Of a stretch of DNA of 42,387 bases, positions 10,791 through 18,716 are shown one piece after another. Location: the NCBI GenBank assembly GCA_013911745.1, contig JACESO010000015.1:1-42387 (forward strand), written 5' to 3'. Numbering within the stretch: position 1 is the first letter of the stretch; each line of letters starts with the position of its first letter. Source of the DNA: Sphingobium sp. GTDB lineage: Bacteria > Pseudomonadota > Alphaproteobacteria > Sphingomonadales > Sphingomonadaceae. Position numbers and translations under genes: made by a program. The notes below the pieces were generated by a model that had not been told where the DNA came from, ran no database searches, and saw nothing but the letters and a program-made list of their open reading frames with translations.

Positions 10791-11487
10791 CCGGGTGGTG
10801 GTATTACGCTGGACGGGACGCGATGGATATCCTTGCGACCGGCCTTTCTCCTGCCAGTACGGGCTCTAGGCACACCGTTCCGCCGCCTCTTTCTCACGCG
10901 ACTGATCCAGTTGCACCGCACCAGCAAACTCACCTTCTTCGGGTCCATCGCCAGCCTTGCCCACAAGCCAACCTTCCATCGCCATCTGCCGCCGGTCAGG
11001 AAAAAGGGTGAGTGGTTTATGCTAAACCGCCCTCTCTGGTCTAGAGGCCGCACTGGCCTATCTCTCGCGCTACACCCATCGGGTTGCGATCTCGAACCGA
11101 CGCTTGGTCGCGTTCGACCGTCAGAACGTCACGTTCCGTTATAAAGATTATCGGTGTGCCGGCGACGAGCAGCAGGACATCGTGACGATCAGCGCGGACG
11201 AGTTTATCCGCCGCTTCCGCTCCATGTCCTACCACGCGGCTTCTACCCCATCCGCCACTATGGGCTGCTCGCCAGTTCCTCGCGCAAAACCAATCTCGCG
11301 CGTGCCCGCGAACTCCTCGACATCGTCCCGCCGACACCCGACGAGGGCGAACCGGACAGACCTCTCGACCTGCTTCCACCCTGTCCCTGCTGCCGTGGGC
11401 GTATGATCATCATCGAGGTCTTCTAGCGCTGGCGACAGCCGCAGCCGCCGCCATTCTTTGCATTACTGATCCGGGAGGTCGCGCTAT
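10791..11487 (+). pseudogene. IS91-family transposase remnant, 5'-truncated
   Basis: The transposase starts abruptly at PGGGITLDGTRWISLRP and continues through LPVRALGTPFRRLFLTRL and LTFFGSIASLA, shifts frame near 11040 to ALAYLSRYTHRVAISNRRL, shifts again near 11220 to LHVLPRGFYPIRHYGLLA, and reaches a zinc-finger-like CPCCRGRMIIIE. A stop at 11424 interrupts the tail, which stays readable to about 11487 (RWRQPQPPP). YLSRY is probably the YxxxY motif of this HUH rolling-circle family; the HUH part is missing. The first segment is in frame with the preceding integrase piece, forming a chimeric open frame of about 205 codons (10527-11144). No intact terminal oriIS/terIS could be assigned. Inactive. 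Confidence 0.85.
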
Positions 11488-11594
11488 GACCCGGCATGGC
11501 ATGACAGTAACGATGCTTGTGGGCACCATGCTCAGGGCAAAAGCCTTCTCGCGCAGTTTTACCTATACTGTGTGCCTATCGACACTGTTCGCCG

Positions 11595-11790
11595 CTGACC
11601 TTTGCCCAAAAAGGTGTTGCAGCCGGTGGAGATATCACCCGTCCCGTTCTTCTCGTCCACTTCCGCGATGAGTCGGACATAGTCGGCCGGGTCGGTGACG
11701 ATCGCCACACTTTCATGGTTCTTCGCGGCGGAACGGACCATTGACGGGCCGCCGATGTCGATATTCTCGATGACTTCCGATACCACGCCG
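11595..11790 (-). pseudogene. Fragment of purH (AICAR transformylase/IMP cyclohydrolase)
   Basis: On the minus strand about 65 codons read [20 protein letters not shown], followed by [20 protein letters not shown], matching the conserved IMP-cyclohydrolase part of PurH ([17 protein letters not shown]...V.DPADY). The homology stops on both sides; a complete PurH is over 500 residues. It is a stray fragment, presumably left by recombination in this mobile-DNA zone. An intact purH must exist elsewhere if the strain makes purines. Confidence 0.75.
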
Positions 11791-11880
11791 TCTTTGGGCA
11801 AGGTACAGCAGTTTATGCAGGCCCTGGCGGAATTTACGCGAGATAATCTTCCGAAAAGGCGCTGAAGGCGGCAGCCAATG

Positions 11881-11948
11881 CTTTGGCCGGGCGGGTACAT
11901 GCCATGCCGAGAGCGGGCATCGGACGGTGATTCCGTCCGGCCAAGGAG
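11881..11948 (+). promoter_or_regulatory. Structured leader that can pair with the Shine-Dalgarno of the GNAT gene
   Basis: CTTTGGCCGGGCGG (11881-11894) can pair along its length with CCGTCCGGCCAAGG (11933-11946), a 14-bp stem with two G-U pairs. The 3' arm contains the AAGG of the AAGGAG ribosome-binding site for the gene starting at 11956. A smaller hairpin (ATGCC/GGCAT) can form inside. This would hide the ribosome-binding site. It does not match a riboswitch class I know. Confidence 0.5.
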
Positions 11949-11955
11949 CAAAGGC

Positions 11956-12813
11956 ATGGCAGCAAGCATAGAGACGATGGTGGGGTTACGGCGGATGACG
12001 GCAGACGATCTGGTCGCCGCGCAGTCTCTTTCCAATGCGCAGGCATGGCCGCACCGCGTGGAGGACTGGGAAATCCTGCTGGGTCTGGGTTTTGGCTATG
12101 TCGCCGAGACCGAAGGCCGCATTGTCGGGACCGCGATGGCATGGCTGTATGGTGCGGACGCAGCGACATTGGGCATGGTGGTGGTTTCGCCAGACGCGGG
12201 CGAAGCCGGGATCGATCGACAGCTGATGAACGCCGTGCTGGGCGATCTGGGCGAGCGCACGGTGCTGCTCAATGCCCCGGCGGCAGGCGAGGCGCTTTTC
12301 GCTGCCATGGGCTTCACGCGTGGCCACGCCGTTTTCCAACATCAGGGCGCCGCCTTCGCTGTGCCGATCGCCGAACTGATGCCCAACGAACGCGTGCGCC
12401 CGCTGGGGAGCAAAGACATGCGAGCATTGCACGACCTTGCTCGCCGCGCGACCGGGATGGATCGCGACGCCCTGCTGAACGCGCTGGTCCCCGGCGCGCA
12501 AGGCGTCGTCCTGACCCGCAACAACGAGCCGGTAGGTTTTTCGCTGTTCCGCCGGTTCGGCCGGGGTCATGTCGTCGGGCCGACCATCGCTCCGGATACA
12601 GGTGGGGCGAAGGCGCTTATCTCCCACTGGCTTGGCTCAAATGCCGGCATCTTTTGCCGCATCGACATTCCCGAGGAAAGCGGCCTTGGCGAATGGCTCG
12701 AGGCGCTCGGCCTGCCTCGTGTCGGTCAGGTAAGGCGCATGGTGCGCGGCCGGACGCCCGATGTCGATCCAACTGCCCGGATTTTCACTCTCACTACGCA
12801 GGCCCTCGGATGA
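11956..12813 (+). CDS. Two-domain GNAT family N-acetyltransferase
   Basis: A 285-residue protein. The N-terminal half is a GNAT fold ([18 protein letters not shown], then [10 protein letters not shown]...[11 protein letters not shown], and [16 protein letters not shown]), and the C-terminal half is the Acetyltransf_18-like domain ([20 protein letters not shown] to [14 protein letters not shown]). The usual acetyl-CoA loop Q/RxxGxG/A is weak ([11 protein letters not shown]). Enzymes of this type transfer an acyl group from CoA to an amine; the substrate is unknown. ATG 11956 follows AAGGAG and a stem-loop leader; the frame upstream has no protein-like sequence. The stop overlaps the start of the aldehyde dehydrogenase gene (ATGA). 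A clear paralogue at 30318 shares GRGHVVGP and heads the second catabolic block. Confidence 0.85.
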   Translation: MAASIETMVGLRRMTADDLVAAQSLSNAQAWPHRVEDWEILLGLGFGYVAETEGRIVGTAMAWLYGADAATLGMVVVSPDAGEAGIDRQLMNAVLGDLGERTVLLNAPAAGEALFAAMGFTRGHAVFQHQGAAFAVPIAELMPNERVRPLGSKDMRALHDLARRATGMDRDALLNALVPGAQGVVLTRNNEPVGFSLFRRFGRGHVVGPTIAPDTGGAKALISHWLGSNAGIFCRIDIPEESGLGEWLEALGLPRVGQVRRMVRGRTPDVDPTARIFTLTTQALG

Positions 12814-14273
12814 CGATTTCCCTGAGCAACACCGATCTTTTCGTCCAGCGCGTCTACATCGGCGGCGAATGGTGCGGCGCGCGATCCGGCGCGACGATGG
12901 TTGTGGACAATCCGGCGACCGGCGCGGCCATCGGTACGATCCCCGATTGCGACGAGGCCGACACGCAGGCGGCGATCGACGCGGCAGAGGCGGCCTGGCC
13001 GGCGTGGCGCGCCCTTACGGCGGGGAACCGTGCCGCGCTGCTGGAGCGCTGGTATGCGCTGGTGATGGACAATGTCGCCGATCTCGGCCGGATCATGACC
13101 GCCGAGCAGGGCAAGCCGCTCGCCGAGGCGGAGGGAGAGATCCGCTATGCCGCAAGCTTCATCAAATGGTTCGCCGAGGAAGCCCGCCGCATCGACGGCA
13201 GTATTATCCCCGCGCCCGAAGCCAATCGCCGTATCCTGATCCTCAAAGAACCGGTCGGCGTGTCGGCCGCGATCACGCCCTGGAACTTCCCGGCCGCTAT
13301 GATCACCCGCAAATGCGCACCCGCGCTGGCGGCGGGGTGCCCGGTGGTGGTGAAGCCATCCGAACTCACGCCGTTCAGTGCGCTGGCACTGGTCAGGCTG
13401 GCGGAGGAAGCGGGCTTTCCCGCGGGTGTCATCAACATAGTCACGGGCCAGGCTGCGCCGATCGGGGGGGCGCTGACCGGCAGCGAGGCCGTCCGTAAAC
13501 TCTCCTTCACCGGATCGACACGCGTAGGCGCGCTGCTGATGCGGCAGAGCGCGGACACGATCAAGCGGCTGAGCCTCGAACTGGGCGGCAACGCGCCGCT
13601 TCTGGTATTCGACGACGCCGACCTGGACCTCGCTGTCGCCGCAACGATGGCGAGCAAGTTCCGTAACGCCGGCCAGACCTGCGTCTGCGCCAACCGCATC
13701 CTGGTGCAGGACGGCGTGTACGATGCCTTTATGGCCAAACTGGCGGCGGCGGTCTCGGCGCTGAAGGTCGCGCCGGGCGATCAGGAGGGCGCGACCATAG
13801 GCCCGCTCATCAACCGCGCGGCGGCGGAAAAGGTCAACGCTCATGTCGAGGACGCGCTGGCCCATGGCGCGACCATCTTCGCCCAGGCGCCCGCGGGCAC
13901 GACCGGCGAGCGGTTCGTGACGCCCCTGATCCTGACCGGCGCGACGCGCGACATGCGGCTCGCGAGCGAAGAGACGTTCGGTCCGGTCGCGCCCTTGTTC
14001 CGCTTCCATGAAGAGGCGGAGGGGATCGCTCTGGCGAACGACACCAGCTTCGGCCTGGCCAGCTATTTCTACACCGAAAATCTGCACCGCGCCTTTCGCG
14101 TCGGCGAGCAATTGGACGCGGGCATGGTGGTCCTCAACACCGGCGGCATGGCGATGGAGATGGCGCCCTTCGGCGGCATCAAGCAGTCGGGCCTTGGCCG
14201 CGAGGGCGCGCATGCCGGAATCGAGGAATATCTGGAGACCAAGGCGTTCCATATAGGCGGGCTGAAGCTCTAA
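12810..14273 (+). CDS. gabD: Succinate-semialdehyde dehydrogenase-type aldehyde dehydrogenase
   Basis: A 487-residue NAD(P)-dependent aldehyde dehydrogenase of the GabD branch. It has the cofactor-binding segment ITPWNFPAAMITRK, the catalytic Glu region LELGGNAPLLVFDDAD, the catalytic C291 in RNAGQTCVCANRI (the CxC pattern typical of succinate-semialdehyde dehydrogenases), EETFGPVAPLFRF, and the C-terminal GGIKQSGLGREG. The usual length for GabD is about 480 residues. GabD oxidises succinate semialdehyde to succinate in GABA breakdown; related enzymes accept glutarate or aspartate semialdehyde. It is translationally coupled to the upstream GNAT (ATGA overlap) and lies 13 bp before the tartrate-type dehydrogenase gene. 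With the class III aminotransferase downstream it would complete a transaminate-then-oxidise route. The exact semialdehyde is not decided. Confidence 0.9.
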   Translation: MTISLSNTDLFVQRVYIGGEWCGARSGATMVVDNPATGAAIGTIPDCDEADTQAAIDAAEAAWPAWRALTAGNRAALLERWYALVMDNVADLGRIMTAEQGKPLAEAEGEIRYAASFIKWFAEEARRIDGSIIPAPEANRRILILKEPVGVSAAITPWNFPAAMITRKCAPALAAGCPVVVKPSELTPFSALALVRLAEEAGFPAGVINIVTGQAAPIGGALTGSEAVRKLSFTGSTRVGALLMRQSADTIKRLSLELGGNAPLLVFDDADLDLAVAATMASKFRNAGQTCVCANRILVQDGVYDAFMAKLAAAVSALKVAPGDQEGATIGPLINRAAAEKVNAHVEDALAHGATIFAQAPAGTTGERFVTPLILTGATRDMRLASEETFGPVAPLFRFHEEAEGIALANDTSFGLASYFYTENLHRAFRVGEQLDAGMVVLNTGGMAMEMAPFGGIKQSGLGREGAHAGIEEYLETKAFHIGGLKL

Positions 14274-14286
14274 GACGGGGTGTTTC

Positions 14287-15357
14287 ATGGCGCGCAGCTA
14301 TTCCATCTCGGTCATTCCTGGCGACGGCATCGGCAAGGAGGTCATGCCCGAAGGCATCCGCGTGCTGGAGCGCGCGGCCAGTCTTTACGGCTTTTCGATC
14401 GAGCAAAAATGGCAGGATTTCGCCTGCTGCGACTATTATGCCAAGCATGGCCAGATGATGCCGGACGATTGGAAGGAGCGCATCGGTTCGCCCGACGCCA
14501 TCTTCTTCGGCGCGGTGGGCTGGCCCGACACGGTGCCCGACCATGTCTCGCTGTGGGGGTCGCTGCTGCAGTTCCGGCGCGAGTATGACCAATATGTCAA
14601 TCTGCGCCCCGTCCGCCTGATGCCTGGCGTGCCCTGCCCGCTGGTCGGGCGGGAGCCGGGCGACATCGACTTCTGGGTCGTACGCGAAAATACGGAGGGC
14701 GAATATAGTTCGGTCGGCGGCAAGATGTTCGCGGGCACGGACCGCGAGGTCGTGATCCAGGAAACGGTGATGACCCGTCATGGCACCGACCGGGTGCTGC
14801 GCTACGCCTTCGACCTCGCAGCGACGCGGGATCGCAAGCATGTCACTTCCGCCACCAAGTCCAACGGCATCGCCATCACCATGCCCTGGTGGGACGAACG
14901 GGTGGAGGAGATGGCGAAACATTATCCCGCCGTCACCCACGACAAATATCATATCGACATTTTGACCGCCCAGTTCGTGCTGAACCCCGACCGGTTCGAC
15001 GTGGTGGTGGCGTCAAACCTGTTCGGCGACATCCTCTCCGATCTCGGCCCGGCCTGCACCGGGACGATCGGGGTCGCGCCGTCGGGCAACATCAACCCGG
15101 ATCGCACCGCGCCCTCGCTGTTCGAGCCAGTCCATGGCTCCGCCCCCGATATAGCGGGGAAGGGGATCGCCAATCCGGTCGGGCAGATCTGGTCGGCGGC
15201 GATGATGCTGGAGCATCTGGGTGAGGCGAATGCCGCCGCCGCGATCATGCGCGCGGTAGAGACCGTGCTTGCCGAGCCAAGGCTGCGCACCGGTGACCTC
15301 AAGGGTAACGCCACGACCGAGCAGTGCGGCACAGCGATCGCGGACGCGCTCGCCTAA
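14287..15357 (+). CDS. Tartrate/D-malate-type dehydrogenase (isocitrate/isopropylmalate family)
   Basis: A 356-residue NAD-dependent beta-decarboxylating dehydrogenase. Visible are the N-terminal IPGDGIGKEVMPEG, the substrate-binding VNLRPVRLMPG, VVRENTEGEYSSVGG, the metal-ligand region VVASNLFGDILSDLGPA, and the NAD-binding EPVHGSAPDIAGKGIANP. Length and the ENTEGEYSSVGG segment fit the tartrate dehydrogenase/D-malate dehydrogenase (TtuC/DmlA/YeaU) subgroup rather than LeuB or Icd. These enzymes convert D-malate to pyruvate and CO2, or act on tartrate, with Mn2+ and a monovalent cation. GGGG lies about 9 bases before ATG 14287. A terminator follows, so it probably closes the GNAT-gabD-dehydrogenase operon. 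Its product, pyruvate, could serve the downstream aminotransferase as amino acceptor (inference). Confidence 0.88.
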   Translation: MARSYSISVIPGDGIGKEVMPEGIRVLERAASLYGFSIEQKWQDFACCDYYAKHGQMMPDDWKERIGSPDAIFFGAVGWPDTVPDHVSLWGSLLQFRREYDQYVNLRPVRLMPGVPCPLVGREPGDIDFWVVRENTEGEYSSVGGKMFAGTDREVVIQETVMTRHGTDRVLRYAFDLAATRDRKHVTSATKSNGIAITMPWWDERVEEMAKHYPAVTHDKYHIDILTAQFVLNPDRFDVVVASNLFGDILSDLGPACTGTIGVAPSGNINPDRTAPSLFEPVHGSAPDIAGKGIANPVGQIWSAAMMLEHLGEANAAAAIMRAVETVLAEPRLRTGDLKGNATTEQCGTAIADALA

Positions 15358-15368
15358 CCCGCGAAAGG

Positions 15369-15397
15369 GCGCGCGGCAGATTATGCCGCGCGCTTTG
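15369..15397 (+). terminator. Rho-independent terminator after the tartrate-type dehydrogenase
   Basis: A perfect 10-bp stem, GCGCGCGGCA and TGCCGCGCGC, with loop GATTA, followed by TTTGCTT. It separates the GNAT-gabD-dehydrogenase operon from the aminotransferase gene. Confidence 0.75.
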
Positions 15398-15474
15398 CTT
15401 CAAAGGCGCGCCCCGCGCCGCTGCACAGCACAACTTGGGCTTTCCCTCCGCCCCGCGCGGCTAGTCTGGTCGCC

Positions 15475-16887
15475 ATGACCACAATGGCGAGCCCGCTCAT
15501 GACGCTGCATTCCAATCGGTCGATCCTCGACATCGATCGCGACCATCTGATCCACCCCGTCACGTCTTTCCGCGCGCATGAGGCGCGGGGCGCAACCATG
15601 CTCCAGAGCGGCAAGGGCATGTGGCTGACCGATATGGACGGGCGCGAGCTGCTCGACGCCTTCGCCGGCCTCTGGTGCGTCAATGTGGGCTATGGGCAGG
15701 AGAGCATCGTCGAGGTCGCGGCTGAACAGATGCGCCGGCTGCCCTACGCGACGGGCTATTTTCATTTCGGCAACGAGCCCGCTGCCCGCCTTGCGCAGCG
15801 GCTGGTGGACCTCAGCCCGCAGGGGCTCGACCATGTCTATTTCACCCTGGGCGGGTCGGACGCGGTCGATGCCGCCATTCGCTATATCACCCATTATTAC
15901 AACGCGATCGGCAAGCCGCAGAAGAAGCAGTGCATCGCGCTCGATCGCGGCTATCACGGATCGACCAGCACCGGCGCCGGGCTGACCGCGCTCGCCAGTT
16001 TCCATCGCAATTTCGACCTACCGCTTCGGTGGCAGCATCATATTCCGTCCCCCTATCCCTATCGCAGCGATCTGGAAGGCGACGATGCCGCTATCATCGC
16101 CCGGTCGGTGCAGCAGTTGAAGGACAAGGTCGCCGAGCTTGGCGCGGACAATGTCGCCGCCTTCTTTTGCGAGCCGATCCAGGGATCGGGCGGCGTCATC
16201 GTGCCGCCGGTCGGCTGGCTGAAGGCGATCCGCGCTGCCTGCGACGAACTCGACATATTGATGGTCGCCGATGAGGTGATCACCGCCTTCGGCCGCACCG
16301 GCCCGATGTTCGCGTGCGAAGGGGAGGGCGTAGCGCCCGACCTGATGACCGTCGCCAAGGGGCTGACCTCCGGCTACGTACCGATGGGCGCGCTGCTGAT
16401 GTCTGACAGGGTCTATCAGGGCATCGCCAACGGCGCGGCGGCCGACGTGGTGATTGGTCATGGCGCGACTTATTCGGGGCATCCGGTGAGCGCGGCGGTG
16501 GGCCTTGAGGTACTGCGCCTCTATACCGAAGGGGGCATATTGGCGAACGGGCAGACGGTCGCTACGCGCTTCGCGGCGGGCCTGGCCGCCATCGCCGACC
16601 ATCCCATGGTGGGCGACACGCGCGGAAGGGGCCTGCTCGGTGCGATCGAACTGGTCGCGGACAAGGACAGCAAGGTGCGGTTCGATCCCGCGCTCAAGCT
16701 GCCCGATCGCCTCTTTGCCAAAGGCTATGCCAATGGTGTCATCTTCCGTGCCTTCGGAGACAATATCATCGGCCTCGCCCCCGCGCTCTGCGCGTCAGAC
16801 GAGGAGATGGACATGATCTTCGGGCGCATCCGCAAAACGCTGGACGACCTGCTGGAAGAGGCGGATATTCGCGCGGCGATTGCATAA
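15475..16887 (+). CDS. Class III (omega) aminotransferase
   Basis: A 470-residue PLP-dependent aminotransferase of fold type I. Family marks are GKGMWLTDMDGRELLDAFAG, YFTLGGSDAVDAAIR, DRGYHGSTSTGAGLTAL, EPIQGSGGVIVPP, the PLP-contacting Asp in MVADEVITAFGRTG, and the Schiff-base K295 in TVAKGLTSGYVPMGA. It resembles putrescine/GABA:pyruvate and omega-amino-acid aminotransferases, which move a terminal amino group to pyruvate or 2-oxoglutarate, leaving a semialdehyde for the GabD-type enzyme upstream. The exact donor cannot be assigned. ATG 15475 lacks a Shine-Dalgarno sequence; CTAGTCT ends 7 bases before it, so a leaderless transcript is possible, and ATG 15484 or 15499 are alternatives. The Lrp/AsnC gene follows after 16 bp. 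Confidence 0.9.
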   Translation: MTTMASPLMTLHSNRSILDIDRDHLIHPVTSFRAHEARGATMLQSGKGMWLTDMDGRELLDAFAGLWCVNVGYGQESIVEVAAEQMRRLPYATGYFHFGNEPAARLAQRLVDLSPQGLDHVYFTLGGSDAVDAAIRYITHYYNAIGKPQKKQCIALDRGYHGSTSTGAGLTALASFHRNFDLPLRWQHHIPSPYPYRSDLEGDDAAIIARSVQQLKDKVAELGADNVAAFFCEPIQGSGGVIVPPVGWLKAIRAACDELDILMVADEVITAFGRTGPMFACEGEGVAPDLMTVAKGLTSGYVPMGALLMSDRVYQGIANGAAADVVIGHGATYSGHPVSAAVGLEVLRLYTEGGILANGQTVATRFAAGLAAIADHPMVGDTRGRGLLGAIELVADKDSKVRFDPALKLPDRLFAKGYANGVIFRAFGDNIIGLAPALCASDEEMDMIFGRIRKTLDDLLEEADIRAAIA

Positions 16888-16903
16888 AGAGGGGTAAAAG
16901 GGC

Positions 16904-17407
16904 ATGCTGGGCGGACCCAGACTGGACAGGATCGATCTCAAGATTCTCACGCAGCTTCAGCGATCGGGCCGGGTCACCAACGTCGAACTGGCCGATGCGG
17001 TCGGCCTGTCGCCGAGCCCGTGCCTCACGCGCGTCAAGCGGCTGGAGAAGGCTGGTTATATCACCGGCTACGGCGCGCATATCAACCTGCACAAGCTCGG
17101 CGAATATCTGACCGTCTTCACCGAAGTGACGCTGGCGGAGCATCGCTCGGGCGATTTCTCCCGGTTCGAGGCGCGCATCCGTAAGCTCGACGAGATCGTC
17201 GAATGCCATCTGGTGAGCGGCGGGTACGACTATCTGCTGAAATTCGTCACGCGCGGCGTCGCGCATTACCAGTCGATCGTCGAAGGGATGCTGGAAAGCG
17301 ATTATGGCATCGAGAAATATTTCAGCTACGTGGTGATCAAGTCGCCTTTCATCAAGCATCATTATCCCATCCAGCATCTGTTCGGCGAACAGCGGCAGGG
17401 GGCGTGA
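16904..17407 (+). CDS. Lrp/AsnC family regulator of the catabolic block
   Basis: A 167-residue feast/famine regulator with a winged helix-turn-helix (LDRIDLKILTQLQRSGRVTN, VGLSPSPCLTRVKRLEKAG) and a RAM domain (VFTEVTLAEHRSGDF to VECHLVSGGYDYLLKFVTRG). The C-terminal tail is longer than usual (YPIQHLFGEQRQGA). It lies between the aminotransferase and the amidohydrolase in the same orientation, and its stop overlaps a possible GTG start of the next gene. Lrp-type regulators inside catabolic operons usually respond to an amino-acid substrate or product and control their own operon; DoeX in ectoine breakdown is a known example with a neighbouring class III aminotransferase and aldehyde dehydrogenase. 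Local autoregulation is inferred. Confidence 0.93.
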   Translation: MLGGPRLDRIDLKILTQLQRSGRVTNVELADAVGLSPSPCLTRVKRLEKAGYITGYGAHINLHKLGEYLTVFTEVTLAEHRSGDFSRFEARIRKLDEIVECHLVSGGYDYLLKFVTRGVAHYQSIVEGMLESDYGIEKYFSYVVIKSPFIKHHYPIQHLFGEQRQGA

Positions 17408-17412
17408 CCGCG

Positions 17413-18591
17413 ATGAGCGATCTGGCCGACCTCATCGAACCGCTCGTCGCCTTCCGCCGCGACATCCATGCCCATCCGGAACTGGGTTTCTGCGAGCATC
17501 GCACCGGCGGCCGGATCGCGGAGCAACTGCGCGCGCTGGGACTGGAAGTGCATGAAGGCATCGGCCGCACCGGCGTCGTGGGCGTGCTGCGCAACGGCGA
17601 TCCGACGCGCAGCATTGGCTTGCGCGCGGACATGGACGCGCTGCCGATCGAAGAACAGACCAACCTTCCTTATGCCAGCCGCACGCCGGGGCAATTCCAT
17701 GGCTGCGGCCATGACGGCCACGTCGCGATGCTGCTGGGCGCGGCGCAGCATCTGGCGCGCACGCGCCGCTTCGACGGCACCGTCCATTTCTTCTTCCAGC
17801 CCGCCGAGGAAGGGCAGGGCGGCGCGCGGGAAATGGTGCGCGAGGGGCTGTTCGATCGCTTCCCGTGCGAGCGCGTCTTCGCCCTGCACAACTGGCCGGA
17901 CCTTCCCGCTGGGACGATCGCCACGCGGCCCGGCCCGATCATGGGCGCGGCAGACAAGTTCGAGATAAGGCTGGAAGGGCGCGGCGGCCATGCCGCCATT
18001 CCTCAGGATACGCCCGACGCCATCCTTGCCGCGGCGAGCCTAGTGCAGCAATTGAACGCGATCATCTCCCGCCGGGTCGCGCCGACCGCGTCCGCCGTCC
18101 TGTCGATCACCCAGATTCACGGCGGCCACACACATAATGTGCTCCCCGCAACCGTAACCGTCTCCGGCACCGTCCGCACCTTCGATCCGCTGGTGCAGGA
18201 CCGGATCGAGGCGTCGATCCGCGAGATCGCCTCAGGCGTTGCGCTGGCGGGCGAAGTGACGGCGAGCGTCGAATACATCCGCTACTATCCCGCGACGATT
18301 AATGACCCGCAAGCGGCGGAGGAAGCGCTCGAGGCGGCGGCGACAGTCGGCGAAGCCCGGATCGCGCCCGATCCCGCCTTCACCTCCGAAGATTTCGCCT
18401 TCATGCTCCAGGCGTGCAAGGGCGCCTATATCTGGCTGGGGCAGGCGAAGGCGCCGGGCTCGCCGCCGCTGCACAACCCGCATTATGACTTCAACGATGA
18501 TGTGCTGGAACTGGGCGTTCGGCTGCATGTGGCGCTGGTGGAGCGGCACCTGGCGGTTGGTGAAAACGCGCCGGCCATCGCGACGCTATAA
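17413..18591 (+). CDS. M20-family amidohydrolase (hippurate/N-acyl amino acid hydrolase type)
   Basis: A 392-residue dinuclear-metal amidohydrolase. Metal-site segments are RRDIHAHPELGF, LRADMDALPIEEQT, HGCGHDGHVAMLLGAA, the catalytic Glu pair in FFFQPAEEGQGGARE, LHNWPDLPAGT, and the late FTSEDFAFMLQ. RGGHAAIPQ belongs to the dimerisation/lid domain. M20D enzymes hydrolyse N-acyl amino acids, hippurate, or N-acetyl-diaminopimelate-type amides. In this block it would release the free amine or amino acid from an acylated intermediate or an imported amide (inference). ATG 17413 has a G-rich ribosome-binding site about 10 bases upstream; GTG 17404 overlaps the regulator stop and is possible. The stop ends just before the long leader of the DUF1624 gene. 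Confidence 0.9.
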   Translation: MSDLADLIEPLVAFRRDIHAHPELGFCEHRTGGRIAEQLRALGLEVHEGIGRTGVVGVLRNGDPTRSIGLRADMDALPIEEQTNLPYASRTPGQFHGCGHDGHVAMLLGAAQHLARTRRFDGTVHFFFQPAEEGQGGAREMVREGLFDRFPCERVFALHNWPDLPAGTIATRPGPIMGAADKFEIRLEGRGGHAAIPQDTPDAILAAASLVQQLNAIISRRVAPTASAVLSITQIHGGHTHNVLPATVTVSGTVRTFDPLVQDRIEASIREIASGVALAGEVTASVEYIRYYPATINDPQAAEEALEAAATVGEARIAPDPAFTSEDFAFMLQACKGAYIWLGQAKAPGSPPLHNPHYDFNDDVLELGVRLHVALVERHLAVGENAPAIATL

Positions 18592-18716
18592 TGTTTCACG
18601 CAGGGCCGGCGGACCGGCAGGAAGCGCCGGGCGGGGGCCAAACTCGATATACGCCGCTTTGCAACATCCGCATGATCGGCGTGGAATTATGCCGCTTGGC
18701 GACAGGGGGATGGCAG

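Noticed and set aside
11486-11744. Small open frames between the IS91 remnant and the purH fragment
   Set aside because: They overlap remnants on either strand and have no ribosome-binding site or family pattern.
12810-17407. Complete ectoine degradation (doe) operon
   Set aside because: A GabD-type dehydrogenase, class III aminotransferase and Lrp regulator match doeC, doeD and doeX in type, but no ectoine hydrolase (DoeA) or DoeB-type deacetylase of the AstE family is present.
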